In this document: positions 18,610 through 26,987 of the stretch, piece after piece
Layout of the letters: every line of letters begins with the position of its first letter
Position numbering within the stretch: position 1 is the stretch's first letter
DNA from: Allorhizobium pseudoryzae
GTDB lineage: Bacteria > Pseudomonadota > Alphaproteobacteria > Rhizobiales > Rhizobiaceae
DNA: 64,000 bases
Assembly (NCBI RefSeq): GCF_011046245.1
Contig: NZ_CP049244.1
Span: 186,001-250,000, forward strand
Direction: 5' to 3'
Program-made: the position numbers and the translations under genes
The notes under the pieces: model-generated
What the model saw: only the letters and a program-made list of their open reading frames with translations
Databases searched by the model: none
Told to the model about the DNA's origin: nothing

Positions 18610-19350
18610 GTGTTGAACCAGAAGGTGAAAATTCTGATCGTCGAGGACGATCCGGATATGGCGGAGCTTATCTGTGATCTTGTGGAGGCGGAAGGGTGGA
18701 CCCCGGTGACGGCACCCTCAGCCGAAGCCGCGCAGACACGGCTGCAGCATGAAACCGTGCAACTGGTGCTCGTCGATCATAATCTGCCGGGCCTCTCCGG
18801 TCGCGCCTTTGCCCAGCGGCTGAGAGCGCAGATGGATGTCGGCATCGTCATGGTGACGGCGGCGGGCAGCGCCACGGATCGGGTTCTGGGACTTGAAACG
18901 GCCGCGGACGATTATGTCGTCAAACCGTTCGAACCGGTCGAACTCACGGCAAGGATCAAGGCCGTGCTGCGCCGTACCCATCCCCAGCTGCGCCAGGAGC
19001 GGGAGATGGAGCGGGACCAGCCGTCGGCTTCGCTGAGGCTCGGCGAATGGGCGATCGATCTCGGTGGACGCCGCGCCCTGTGTCTGGCGGATCCGACAAA
19101 AACGCTGACGGCAGCCGAATTCGCCTTGCTGGAAATTCTGGCTGAAACCCCCAACATCCCCGTCAGCCGGGCGCAGATCCTCGATCGCATGGGCGCCGAG
19201 ACGGACCGTTTCGTCGATAGGAACGTCGATGTGCTGGTTCTACGCCTCAGGCGCAAGATCGAACGCAACCCCGATCTGCCGCGCCATATCCAGACGCGGC
19301 GCGGCAAGGGCTATGTGCTGCACACGGATGAGGCCGGACCTTCACCTTGA
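18610..19350 (+). CDS. OmpR/TctD-family response regulator
   Basis: 246 residues from a GTG at 18610 with 'GGGAGGA' about 8 bases upstream. Receiver domain: acidic pocket 'VEDDPD' (11-16), phospho-acceptor D56 in 'VLVDHNLPG', switch T83, K105 in 'VVKPF'. It is followed by a winged-helix DNA-binding domain (about 140-240) ending 'RRGKGYVL'. It is divergent from the ABC importer operon and overlaps the kinase gene by 4 bases, so it probably controls the importer in response to its substrate. Confidence 0.9.
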   Translation: MLNQKVKILIVEDDPDMAELICDLVEAEGWTPVTAPSAEAAQTRLQHETVQLVLVDHNLPGLSGRAFAQRLRAQMDVGIVMVTAAGSATDRVLGLETAADDYVVKPFEPVELTARIKAVLRRTHPQLRQEREMERDQPSASLRLGEWAIDLGGRRALCLADPTKTLTAAEFALLEILAETPNIPVSRAQILDRMGAETDRFVDRNVDVLVLRLRRKIERNPDLPRHIQTRRGKGYVLHTDEAGPSP

Positions 19351-21452
19351 TCAATCGTGCCTACGTTTCGTCGATCGCCTTTCGATTGCCCTTTGCGATC
19401 ACCTTCATCTGCGTATCCGTCCTGCTGCTGTCAGCCGTTGCCATATATGGTCTGCAAAAAGCCCGCAGCGAGATGTCGGCCTATACCGTGCAGGCGTTTT
19501 CCAGCCTCGCAAAGGCATCCCTCGTCTCCCGGCAGGTCTCCGACCTCGTCTCCAGCGCACCCTTCCTGATGAACGCCACCTCCCCTTACCGGGTGTCGAG
19601 CGAAAGCCGGGCTGTGGTTGCGCAGGTGGAGGCACTCCTCCAAACCATGTCACCGGATCAGTCTGGAACCGCAGTTCAGGCAGATGGTGCTCGCCGCATC
19701 ATCGCCTTGCTCAAAAGCATCGAGGCCCAGACGCTTGCACTTGCCGGTAATGCGGATGCCGCGCAGGCGCACAAGGCAGAAGCGGCCGTCGCGCTCGGAG
19801 AGATTGCCACCGCCCGGACGATCCGCGATCAGGACCTGCGCCAGCGCTTGAATGGCATTGCCCAATCGGCATCGACCTCGGACAGTCTCTTCCAGCTGGG
19901 GGAACTCCAGCGCCGCTTCGTGGCCGAAACCTCAACACCCTTGCTGGCGGCCAGTGCCGATCCGGATGCGAGGGCCGACCAACTCGACCCCTATCGGCGG
20001 ATTTTCGAGGCGCAGACACGTTACCTCCTGGAAATGTTCACGATACGGGCCTCGGTCTCGCGCCTGCATACGGTGTCGCGCGATCTCTCGCACGCAACGG
20101 AAACCCAGAGCGAGCTGGTCGCCCGCGCGCTGAACCAGAACCTTGAATCGACATCGAGTGCGCTGCGCCAACTGCTCGTCATGATCGTGCTCGCCTCCTT
20201 CGCGGTGGTCATCCTGGCGATCCTCTCGATCCGCTCGGTCATGCGCGTGTCGCACGGGATCGGCGATCTCTCGCGCGGCATGAATGCGCTGGCGCGCGGT
20301 GAGGAGAATGTCGGACCACCCGTGTATGCCGGGACGGAAACGGAGCTGATCCGGTTGCTGGATGCCTTTCGAGCGTTCAAGGAAAGCGTGGACCGCGTCT
20401 CCCGGCTGAGGCGCACCGCGGAAGCGGCTGCCCGCACGATCCGCTCGACGTTCCGCACGATGAACGAAGGCATTGCCCTCTTCGATGCTGCGGGCCACCC
20501 GATCACGATGAACCGCCGCATCATCGAATTGCTGCGACAGACGGGATCTTCCCGAAAAATGCCGCTGCGGCGCTTCGTCGGAACGATCCCCGAAATCGAT
20601 CCGATGCTGATGCCGACGGACAGCGAAACCGGCGCGCTCGTCCAGCGACGGGTTCTCCGGCATCGCTTTCCCGACGAACAGGTGGTGGAGATCTCGGCGT
20701 CGCGGCAGCCCGACGGAGGTGTCGTGCTGCTTGCCCGTGACGTCACCGCGATGGATCGGCAGGAAATGGAAGCCGCCCGCGCTCAGCGGCTCGATGTGGT
20801 CATGCGCATGACGCACCAGGTGAGCCATGAAGTGGGCAACATGATCGGCATCATCACCGGCAGTCTTGGGCTTCTCGAGCGCGAGCCGGGCTTCACCGAG
20901 CGGCAAAAGCGCCATCTGGGGCGCATCCGAAAGGCCGCCGAACGGGGACGGGCACTCGCCGCAAGCATGCTGTCGGTCGGCAGCCAGCAGCAGATCCGAC
21001 CGGCCCCGATCGATATCGCCGGCATTCTGAACGGAATGGCGGATGTTCTCGAAATGGCGATCGGGACGCGCAACCGGCTGGAACTCGATCTTGCCGCAGA
21101 CCTGCCGACCGTCAGTCTCGATCCCGCTCTTCTGGAACAATCCATCCTGAATTTGTGTCTGAATGCCTCCGCCGCCATGCCGGGTGGCGGGCTGATCCGG
21201 CTGGAGGCTCAGGCAGACATGGGGATGCTGGTCATCGCTGTCATCGACGAGGGCGTCGGGATGTCGCCAGAGGTGCTCGACCAGGCGTTGGAGCCCTACT
21301 TCACCACCCGCTCAAAAACCGGCGGCTCCGGCCTGGGGCTGGCAATGGTCTACGGTTTCGTGCGCCAGTCCGGGGGCGATGTCCGGATTGTGTCACGCCT
21401 TGGAGAGGGCACACGTGTCGCCTTGCATTTTCCGCTCCTCGACAGTCTCTAG
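19347..21452 (+). CDS. sensor histidine kinase, membrane-bound
   Basis: 701 residues from a TTG that overlaps the regulator stop (TTGA), implying translational coupling. Two membrane spans (about 12-32 and 272-295) enclose a ~240-residue periplasmic sensor of unknown fold. Then come a HAMP linker, a PAS-like region (about 365-470) and the dimerisation helix with 'HQVSHEVGNMIG'. The phospho-accepting H is followed by E-V-G-N rather than the usual E-L/F-R-T-P. The ATPase domain has N-box 'NLCLNAS', G1 'DEGVGM' and G2 'GGSGLGLAM'. It is the partner of the upstream OmpR regulator. The large periplasmic domain could read ligand directly or through the binding proteins. Confidence 0.87.
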   Translation: MINRAYVSSIAFRLPFAITFICVSVLLLSAVAIYGLQKARSEMSAYTVQAFSSLAKASLVSRQVSDLVSSAPFLMNATSPYRVSSESRAVVAQVEALLQTMSPDQSGTAVQADGARRIIALLKSIEAQTLALAGNADAAQAHKAEAAVALGEIATARTIRDQDLRQRLNGIAQSASTSDSLFQLGELQRRFVAETSTPLLAASADPDARADQLDPYRRIFEAQTRYLLEMFTIRASVSRLHTVSRDLSHATETQSELVARALNQNLESTSSALRQLLVMIVLASFAVVILAILSIRSVMRVSHGIGDLSRGMNALARGEENVGPPVYAGTETELIRLLDAFRAFKESVDRVSRLRRTAEAAARTIRSTFRTMNEGIALFDAAGHPITMNRRIIELLRQTGSSRKMPLRRFVGTIPEIDPMLMPTDSETGALVQRRVLRHRFPDEQVVEISASRQPDGGVVLLARDVTAMDRQEMEAARAQRLDVVMRMTHQVSHEVGNMIGIITGSLGLLEREPGFTERQKRHLGRIRKAAERGRALAASMLSVGSQQQIRPAPIDIAGILNGMADVLEMAIGTRNRLELDLAADLPTVSLDPALLEQSILNLCLNASAAMPGGGLIRLEAQADMGMLVIAVIDEGVGMSPEVLDQALEPYFTTRSKTGGSGLGLAMVYGFVRQSGGDVRIVSRLGEGTRVALHFPLLDSL

Positions 21453-21646
21453 GCACCGGCAAACCCGATGGATGCCGATCGCCTCAAGCTATCCGCTCGC
21501 CTTGAGCGACCAGTCCACCTCGCTGCAGGTTAGCAACCGGACGAAAAAACCATCTCCCATCGCGCCACCCGCCGCACATCCGTTTCTTCCGCAGCTCTTG
21601 TCAGGCTGTTAGCAACTTCGCATAAAGACGTTGGAGGAGACACCTG
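21453..21646 (+). promoter_or_regulatory. leader of the LLM monooxygenase gene with direct repeat
   Basis: The 9-mer GTTAGCAAC occurs twice in this 194-bp leader (21529-21537 and 21608-21616). The second copy is close to the start codon, and a good 'GGAGGAG' ribosome site follows it. The function is unknown; it could be a regulator site. Confidence 0.25.
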
Positions 21647-22714
21647 ATGACATTGCCCTGCGAAGTGGCGTGGTTTTCCGCGCTCTGTGATGACGACTAC
21701 GAGTTTCTCGGCGTTCCGGACGCAAAGCTGCTTTCCAGCTTCGAGCATTGCCGCGATATCGTCCTGCAGGCGGAAAGCAGCGGCTTTGACAACATCCTGC
21801 TGCCCTCCGGTTATGCACTTGGCATCGACACGACCGCGTTTGCCTCAGCAATTGCGGCCATGACACGCCGCATCCGGCTGCTGATGGCTCTTCGGATGGG
21901 CGAGGCCTGGCCGCCGCAACTGGCGCGGCAGATTGCAACGATCGACCAGATGTCGGGCGGTCGCCTCGCCGTCAACATCATCTCCAGCGACCTGCCGGGA
22001 GAGAGCCTTGCCAGCAAGCCGCGCTATCAGCGCACCATCGAAGCCATGGCGATCCTCAGGGCCTTGTTGAACGGCGAGAGCGTCGATCACCAGGGTACGT
22101 TCTGGACGTTCAAGGTGGACCCTCCGCGCATCAGAACCGTCAGCGGCCGTTGCCCACCTTTCTATTTCGGCGGCCTGTCGGAGGATGCCCGGGACGCCGC
22201 CGCCGAAGGGGCGGACGTTTACCTCATGTGGCCGGACACCCTGCCGGCGGTTCGTGACATCATGGCGGACCTTACGGCACGCGCAGCAAAACGTGGCCGC
22301 TCGCTGCGGTTCGGGTACCGCGTGCACGTGGTGGTGCGCGATACGGAAGCGGAGGCGCGGGAGGCAGCCGACCGGCTTCTGTCCAAGCTCGACGATGCCG
22401 CCGGGGCAGCAATCCGGGCCAAATCGCTCGACAGCCAGTCCGTGGGCGTGCGCCGCCAGGCGGAACTGCGCGAATCGGCGGGGAATGAAGGCTATATCGA
22501 GGACAATCTGTGGACGGGGATCGGCCGCGCCCGCTCCGGCTGCGGGGCCGCCATCGTCGGCGATCCGGATCAGGTGCTGGCCAAACTGAACGCCTACCGT
22601 GCCGAAGGGATCGAGGCCTTCATCCTGTCCGGCTACCCGCATGCCCGCGAGGCCGATCTGTTTTCCCGATACGTACTGCCGAAGCTCGACCACGGCTTGC
22701 TGACCGGTTTCTGA
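21647..22714 (+). CDS. LLM-class FMN-dependent monooxygenase (SsuD-like)
   Basis: 355 residues with a strong 'GGAGGAG' ribosome site. It is a luciferase-like (beta/alpha)8 flavin enzyme: the N-terminal strand 'EVAWFSALC', 'LMALRMGEAWPPQLARQIATIDQMSGGR' region and 'NIISSD' loop are those of alkanesulfonate/nitrilotriacetate monooxygenases, and 'PPFYFGGLSEDA' is the FMN-phosphate loop. Such enzymes use FMNH2 and O2 to break C-S or C-N bonds or to hydroxylate. No flavin reductase or sulfonate transporter is adjacent, so the substrate is open. Confidence 0.85.
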   Translation: MTLPCEVAWFSALCDDDYEFLGVPDAKLLSSFEHCRDIVLQAESSGFDNILLPSGYALGIDTTAFASAIAAMTRRIRLLMALRMGEAWPPQLARQIATIDQMSGGRLAVNIISSDLPGESLASKPRYQRTIEAMAILRALLNGESVDHQGTFWTFKVDPPRIRTVSGRCPPFYFGGLSEDARDAAAEGADVYLMWPDTLPAVRDIMADLTARAAKRGRSLRFGYRVHVVVRDTEAEAREAADRLLSKLDDAAGAAIRAKSLDSQSVGVRRQAELRESAGNEGYIEDNLWTGIGRARSGCGAAIVGDPDQVLAKLNAYRAEGIEAFILSGYPHAREADLFSRYVLPKLDHGLLTGF

Positions 22715-22812
22715 GACGGTGCGGGATCTTTGATGGTCAGACCCGCAGTTGACCCTGTGGTCGCGTACCGCATATTGCAGGAACAGATCGCAGCAGGGAG
22801 AAGATCGCGCGC

Positions 22813-23376
22813 ATGACATCTCACGACAGAAGGGCCGACAGTTCAGATTTGCCGCGGCGCATCGTCCTGATGGGCGTTGCCGGCTCCGGCAAATCGACGG
22901 TGGGCGAAGCATTGGCCAGCCAGACGGGCACGACCTACCGCGATGGCGACGACCTGCACCCTGAAGCCAACATCGCCAAGATGAGCAGGGGCGAACCTTT
23001 GACGGACGAGGATCGCTGGCCGTGGCTCACCCTGGTCGGCGAGGCACTGGCGAACGCGGAGACACCGCTCACCATCGGCTGCTCGGCGCTCAAACGCAGC
23101 TACCGCGATCACATCCGCGCAAAAGCCCGCGGGCCGGTTGTCTTTGTCCACCTTGCCGGGTCACGTGCTGTGATCGAAGGCCGCATGGGCGCGCGCACCG
23201 GGCATTTCATGCCGACCTCGCTGCTCGATAGCCAGTTCGCTACCCTGGAGCCGCCCGCTGCGGACGAGCACGCGGTGACCGTCGATATCGATCAACCCCT
23301 CGACACGCTGGTGGCGGAGATCATCGAGAAGTTGGGAGAACCGGCGCTCCGGGCCGACCTTACTGGGACGCGTTGA
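22813..23376 (+). CDS. gntK: gluconokinase
   Basis: 187 residues. P-loop 'GVAGSGKST' (about 20-28), 'DGDDLHPEANIAKMSRG' (the gluconokinase hallmark with the HP and NxxKM residues), 'CSALKRSYRD' and 'RTGHFMPTSLLDSQFATLE'. It phosphorylates D-gluconate to 6-phosphogluconate with ATP, feeding the Entner-Doudoroff or pentose phosphate route. Its last 17 bases overlap the 3' end of a convergent TRAP binding-protein gene. Confidence 0.93.
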   Translation: MTSHDRRADSSDLPRRIVLMGVAGSGKSTVGEALASQTGTTYRDGDDLHPEANIAKMSRGEPLTDEDRWPWLTLVGEALANAETPLTIGCSALKRSYRDHIRAKARGPVVFVHLAGSRAVIEGRMGARTGHFMPTSLLDSQFATLEPPAADEHAVTVDIDQPLDTLVAEIIEKLGEPALRADLTGTR

Positions 23377-24340
23377 GGATCTGGTGAACCAGATCAGCGC
23401 CGCCGCTTGTCTTCAGAAAGCTGTCCCACACCGGACGCACCGCCTTCTGGAACGCGGCGACATCTACGTCGCGATTGATGACCATGCCCTTCTGCGCCAA
23501 CAATGACAGGCCCTCCTCCTCCTGTGCCTTGCTCATCTGGCGCTGCCGATCGATCGCGGCGTGGGCGACCGCTTCCAGCATTTTTTGGTCCTCCGGCTTC
23601 AGCGCATCAAAGCTCTTGCGGCTCATCACGAGTGCGAGCGGTGAGTAGGCGTGCTGTGTCAAGGACAGATATTTCTGCACCTCGTTGAAGCGGTAGGAGA
23701 GAACGATGCCGAGCGGATGGTCCTGTGCATCGACCAGCCCCGCCTCCAGCGCCGCGTAAAGCTCGGTCACCGGGATCTGCTGCGTATGGGTGCCGAACAG
23801 GGTGAACATCTGGTTCAGCGGCACGGCGTTGTTGACACGCATTTGCAGTCCCTTGAGATCCTCCGGTCTCCGGATGGGCCCGCGATTGTTGGTGATGTTG
23901 CGATATCCATTTTCCGGATAACCAAGCACCTTGAGGCCGAAGGGCGCGAACTTCTCCGCGAGACTGTCGCCAATCGCACCATCCAGCACTCTGTAGGCGG
24001 CCTCCCGGTTAGGAAAGATGAAGGGGAGCTCGAACGCAGCCGCCTCCGGCACGAGCCGTGTGAAATTGTTCAGGCCGGAGATGATGATATCGATCACGCC
24101 GGTCTCTGCGCCTTCGATCATCTGCCCGTCATTGCCCAGCTGCCCCTGGGGGAAGATGTAGACGGAAATCTCCCCTTTCGATCTCGCCTCCACCTCCTGC
24201 TGGATGAAGAGGGAGAGGGTCTGCTGCAGGTCGCTCTCCGGCGCCGCATGCGCCAACTTCAGCTGGACCTGCGCCCTCGCGGGCGCCCAACCTGTTGCCA
24301 GCCCCAGGACCAGCAACACGACCACCTGCCACAGTCTCAT
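23360..24340 (-). CDS. TRAP transporter substrate-binding protein (DctP family), orphan
   Basis: 326 residues from the ATG at 24340, with 'GGGAGGGG' about 9 bases upstream; the longer open frame is not supported. A signal peptide of about 23 residues ends 'APARA'. The DctP fold is shown by 'KLAHAAPESD', 'LKGLQMRV' (the R that binds the ligand carboxylate) and 'GLVDAQDHPLG'. It should bind an organic acid, possibly a sugar acid given the convergent gluconokinase. No DctQ or DctM membrane subunits are in the window, so it must work with a transporter elsewhere or sense ligand. Confidence 0.87.
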   Translation of the reverse strand: MRLWQVVVLLVLGLATGWAPARAQVQLKLAHAAPESDLQQTLSLFIQQEVEARSKGEISVYIFPQGQLGNDGQMIEGAETGVIDIIISGLNNFTRLVPEAAAFELPFIFPNREAAYRVLDGAIGDSLAEKFAPFGLKVLGYPENGYRNITNNRGPIRRPEDLKGLQMRVNNAVPLNQMFTLFGTHTQQIPVTELYAALEAGLVDAQDHPLGIVLSYRFNEVQKYLSLTQHAYSPLALVMSRKSFDALKPEDQKMLEAVAHAAIDRQRQMSKAQEEEGLSLLAQKGMVINRDVDVAAFQKAVRPVWDSFLKTSGGADLVHQILNASQ

Positions 24341-24443
24341 CACGGACACCCCTCCCGGTCGGACAGACACAGAGGGAAGGATATCACAAAAGAAGAAACA
24401 GTCCTGCCTCACAATCGAAACAAGTTTGCGTATGGGCCTCTCC

Positions 24444-25895
24444 TCACGCGGCCTGCGGGAAGAAGATCGCCCGTGACGCATCGACGCCGTAGTGGCCGAC
24501 ATATTGAGGCGCATCCTGCGAGAGCTGGCTGACGCTTTCCAGGATGAACGCGACCTTTTCCGCCGAGAGAAGAACCGAGAGGTTGAGGCGGGTGAAGCCG
24601 GGCTTTTCCATCTCCTCACCGGCGAGGATCGCGGCGCGCAATCGTGCCGATTCCGCGTCGCTGATGCCGAGAAGCCGATGAACGTAAGGACCGGCGCAGG
24701 CGCAGCCGCCGCGCGCCTGGATGCCGAAACGGTCCGACAACATGCGGGTGACCAGTTGCTGATGGATGTAACCGCCTGCGCCGTCTCGCACCCGGAAGGA
24801 AAAGATGGGCAGCCGTGGCGCGGCGAGCGATCCCAGGAGTTCGAGGCGGGGGTGATGGCGCCACGCCTCAAAGGCCTGCCGCGTCAGCATCTGATTGCGT
24901 TCCGTCATCACCACGTCACCAATCGCCTCCTTCACCAGAAAGGCGAGCGCAGCGCGCACATCGCCCACCACGTTCGGCGTGCCGGCCTCTTCGCGCGCTT
25001 CGAGGCTTTCGGCATAGTCATGGCCCTGGGACGAGACATACCGGACCGTTCCGCCACCACTCCAGGTGGGAGTCTGTCGCGCCACGGCATCGCGCCGCAC
25101 GATGAGCACGCCGGAGGCGCCGGGGCCACCGATGAACTTGTGCGGCGACACCACGATGGCGTCGATCCCGGCTCCGTCTCCCGGCAGCATGGTCATCGGC
25201 AGGTAAGGCCCGCCGCCGGCATAATCCCAGATCATCGTCGCACCGGCCTCCTTGACCAGCCGCGTCAGGGTTTTGACGTCAGACACGATACCCGTGACGT
25301 TGGAGGCTGCGGAGAAGGTGCAGATGATGTTGCGAAAACTCTTCGACTGAGCCAGAACCTCCGCCAGCTGCGCCTGATCCGGACCGCCATCCGCATCCTC
25401 GCGCAGTTCGATGATGTCTGCGCCACTCTCGCGCCAGGGCAGGATGTTCGAATGGTGCTCGTATGGCCCGATGATGACGCGGGTTCCGGGCGTGTTTGCC
25501 TCGAACAGGCTGACCAGACGGTTGATTCCGGCAGTGGCACCGGAGCCGCAGAAGATCACCGCATGCCGTTCATCCGCGCCACAGCAGCGGGCGATCGTGG
25601 CACGGGCTTCGCGGCGCAGGCGGGTCATCATGCCGCCGCAGAAGGACGCTTCCGTATGGCTGTTGGCATAATAGGGCAGAACCTTCTGCAGGATGAAGGT
25701 TTCCACCGGCGTCAACGCGCGACCGGAGGCCACATAATCGGCATAGACCAGCGGCTTTTCGCCAAACGGCCCATCGATCACGGCATCCTTGCCGATCAGA
25801 CCCTCGGCGAGACTCTCCAGAACGTTGCTTCTCTTCAGACCGGCAGAAAATTCCGCCAGAAGCTGCGTCGTTGAACCGGTTGCCGTGCCTGCCAT
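24444..25895 (-). CDS. class V aminotransferase (cysteine desulfurase/selenocysteine lyase-like)
   Basis: 483 residues from the ATG at 25895 ('GAGGGG' upstream). PLP fold type I: 'GSGATAGINRLV' binds the cofactor phosphate, 'HHSNILPW' stacks on the ring, and K253 in 'SPHKFIGG' forms the Schiff base. A cysteine-rich 'RGGCACAG' loop lies in the C-terminal third. It is longer than typical IscS/SufS and forms a distinct group annotated only as aminotransferase V. The gene is divergent (101 bp) from an Lrp/AsnC regulator, which suggests an amino-acid substrate. No Fe-S genes are nearby. Confidence 0.8.
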   Translation of the reverse strand: MAGTATGSTTQLLAEFSAGLKRSNVLESLAEGLIGKDAVIDGPFGEKPLVYADYVASGRALTPVETFILQKVLPYYANSHTEASFCGGMMTRLRREARATIARCCGADERHAVIFCGSGATAGINRLVSLFEANTPGTRVIIGPYEHHSNILPWRESGADIIELREDADGGPDQAQLAEVLAQSKSFRNIICTFSAASNVTGIVSDVKTLTRLVKEAGATMIWDYAGGGPYLPMTMLPGDGAGIDAIVVSPHKFIGGPGASGVLIVRRDAVARQTPTWSGGGTVRYVSSQGHDYAESLEAREEAGTPNVVGDVRAALAFLVKEAIGDVVMTERNQMLTRQAFEAWRHHPRLELLGSLAAPRLPIFSFRVRDGAGGYIHQQLVTRMLSDRFGIQARGGCACAGPYVHRLLGISDAESARLRAAILAGEEMEKPGFTRLNLSVLLSAEKVAFILESVSQLSQDAPQYVGHYGVDASRAIFFPQAA

Positions 25896-25996
25896 GGTCT
25901 TTGCCCCTCGTTTTTGATGGCTGGCGCAAGCATAGACATTGCCACGCAGTGATTTCATCGCCTATCTTTGCGAAATATCGGCAATTGGTGTGTCAA

Positions 25997-26476
25997 ATGA
26001 ACGATGAAATGGTTTCGGTTGACGCAATTGATAGACGCATCCTGACATTCCTCCAGCAGGACGGTTCGCTGTCGCAGCGCGAACTGGCCGACAAGGTGGG
26101 ACTGTCGCAGAATGCCTGCTGGCGAAGGCTGCAGCGGCTGCAGGAAACAGGTGTGCTTGGGCATCTGCAGGCCAATGTCGATCTGGCGGCACTCGGGCTT
26201 GATCTCACTGTCTTCGTGATGATCCGCACCCGCCACCACTCCAAGGAGTGGGCCGAAAGCTTTCGCGCCCACGTGGAGAAAATCCCGGAAGTGGTGGATT
26301 TCTACCGGATCGGCGGCGACTGGGATTATCTGCTGAAGGTGGTGACGCGCGGCATGCGGGGGTATGACGCCTTTTACCAGAAACTCATCACCGGCTTCGA
26401 CTTCTCCACCGTCACCGGCTTTTTTTCCATGGAGGCCCTGTTGCAGAACCGACCGACCGATCTGACGAGGTTATAG
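25997..26476 (+). CDS. Lrp/AsnC family transcriptional regulator
   Basis: 159 residues from the ATG at 25997. It has an N-terminal helix-turn-helix ('AIDRRILTFLQQDGSLSQRELADKVGLS') and a C-terminal RAM/AsnC ligand-binding domain with 'VVDFYRIGGDWDYLLKV'. It lies 101 bp from the divergently transcribed class V aminotransferase, the usual arrangement for a local regulator controlling an amino-acid catabolic enzyme. The AT-rich gap between them should hold its operator; I could not define a site by eye. Confidence 0.9.
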   Translation: MNDEMVSVDAIDRRILTFLQQDGSLSQRELADKVGLSQNACWRRLQRLQETGVLGHLQANVDLAALGLDLTVFVMIRTRHHSKEWAESFRAHVEKIPEVVDFYRIGGDWDYLLKVVTRGMRGYDAFYQKLITGFDFSTVTGFFSMEALLQNRPTDLTRL

Positions 26477-26573
26477 ACCTGCGCAATGCGGCCATGCGGG
26501 ATTGTTGCTTGCCGGCAAGCAAAAGGGGCGACATTTCATTGTGCAGCGCACCGTGAAGAAGGAAACGAATGGT

Positions 26574-26960
26574 ATGAGCGAACACCTGGACGAACCGCAG
26601 GGCGATCTGACCCTTCGCACCCTGGCGATGCCGGCCGATGCCAACCCCGCCGGCGACATTTTTGGCGGCTGGGTCATGGCGCAGATGGACATTGCCGCCG
26701 GCATTGCCTCCTCCGAACGCGCGCGTGGGCGCACGGTCACCGCGGCGATGAAGGAGATGATCTTCCGACATCCGGTCAAGGTTGGCGATACGCTCTGCAT
26801 CTACACGACCGTCACAAAAGTCGGCCGGACCTCGATGACGCTCTCCGTCGAGTGCTGGGTCCGCCGGCAGTTCTCCCAGGCCCGCCAGAAAGTGACGGAA
26901 GCCATTTTCGTGATGGTGGCGCTGGATGCCGACGGCAAACCGCGTGCGGTGGATGGCTGA
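26574..26960 (+). CDS. acyl-CoA thioesterase, YciA-like hotdog fold
   Basis: 128 residues from the ATG at 26574, preceded by 'GAAGGAAA'. Single hotdog domain with 'ANPAGDIFGGWVMAQMDIAAG', where the catalytic D sits beside the G-G-W turn as in YciA. It hydrolyses short to medium acyl-CoAs in the cytoplasm. It is about 100 bp after the Lrp-type regulator and may be transcribed with it. Confidence 0.87.
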   Translation: MSEHLDEPQGDLTLRTLAMPADANPAGDIFGGWVMAQMDIAAGIASSERARGRTVTAAMKEMIFRHPVKVGDTLCIYTTVTKVGRTSMTLSVECWVRRQFSQARQKVTEAIFVMVALDADGKPRAVDG

Positions 26961-26987
26961 GGCTGGCGACAGGGCCAGCGGCCCCCT

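Noticed and set aside
24492..25874. 460-residue plus-strand open frame
   Set aside because: Lies entirely antisense to the PLP aminotransferase with good motifs; no family resemblance.
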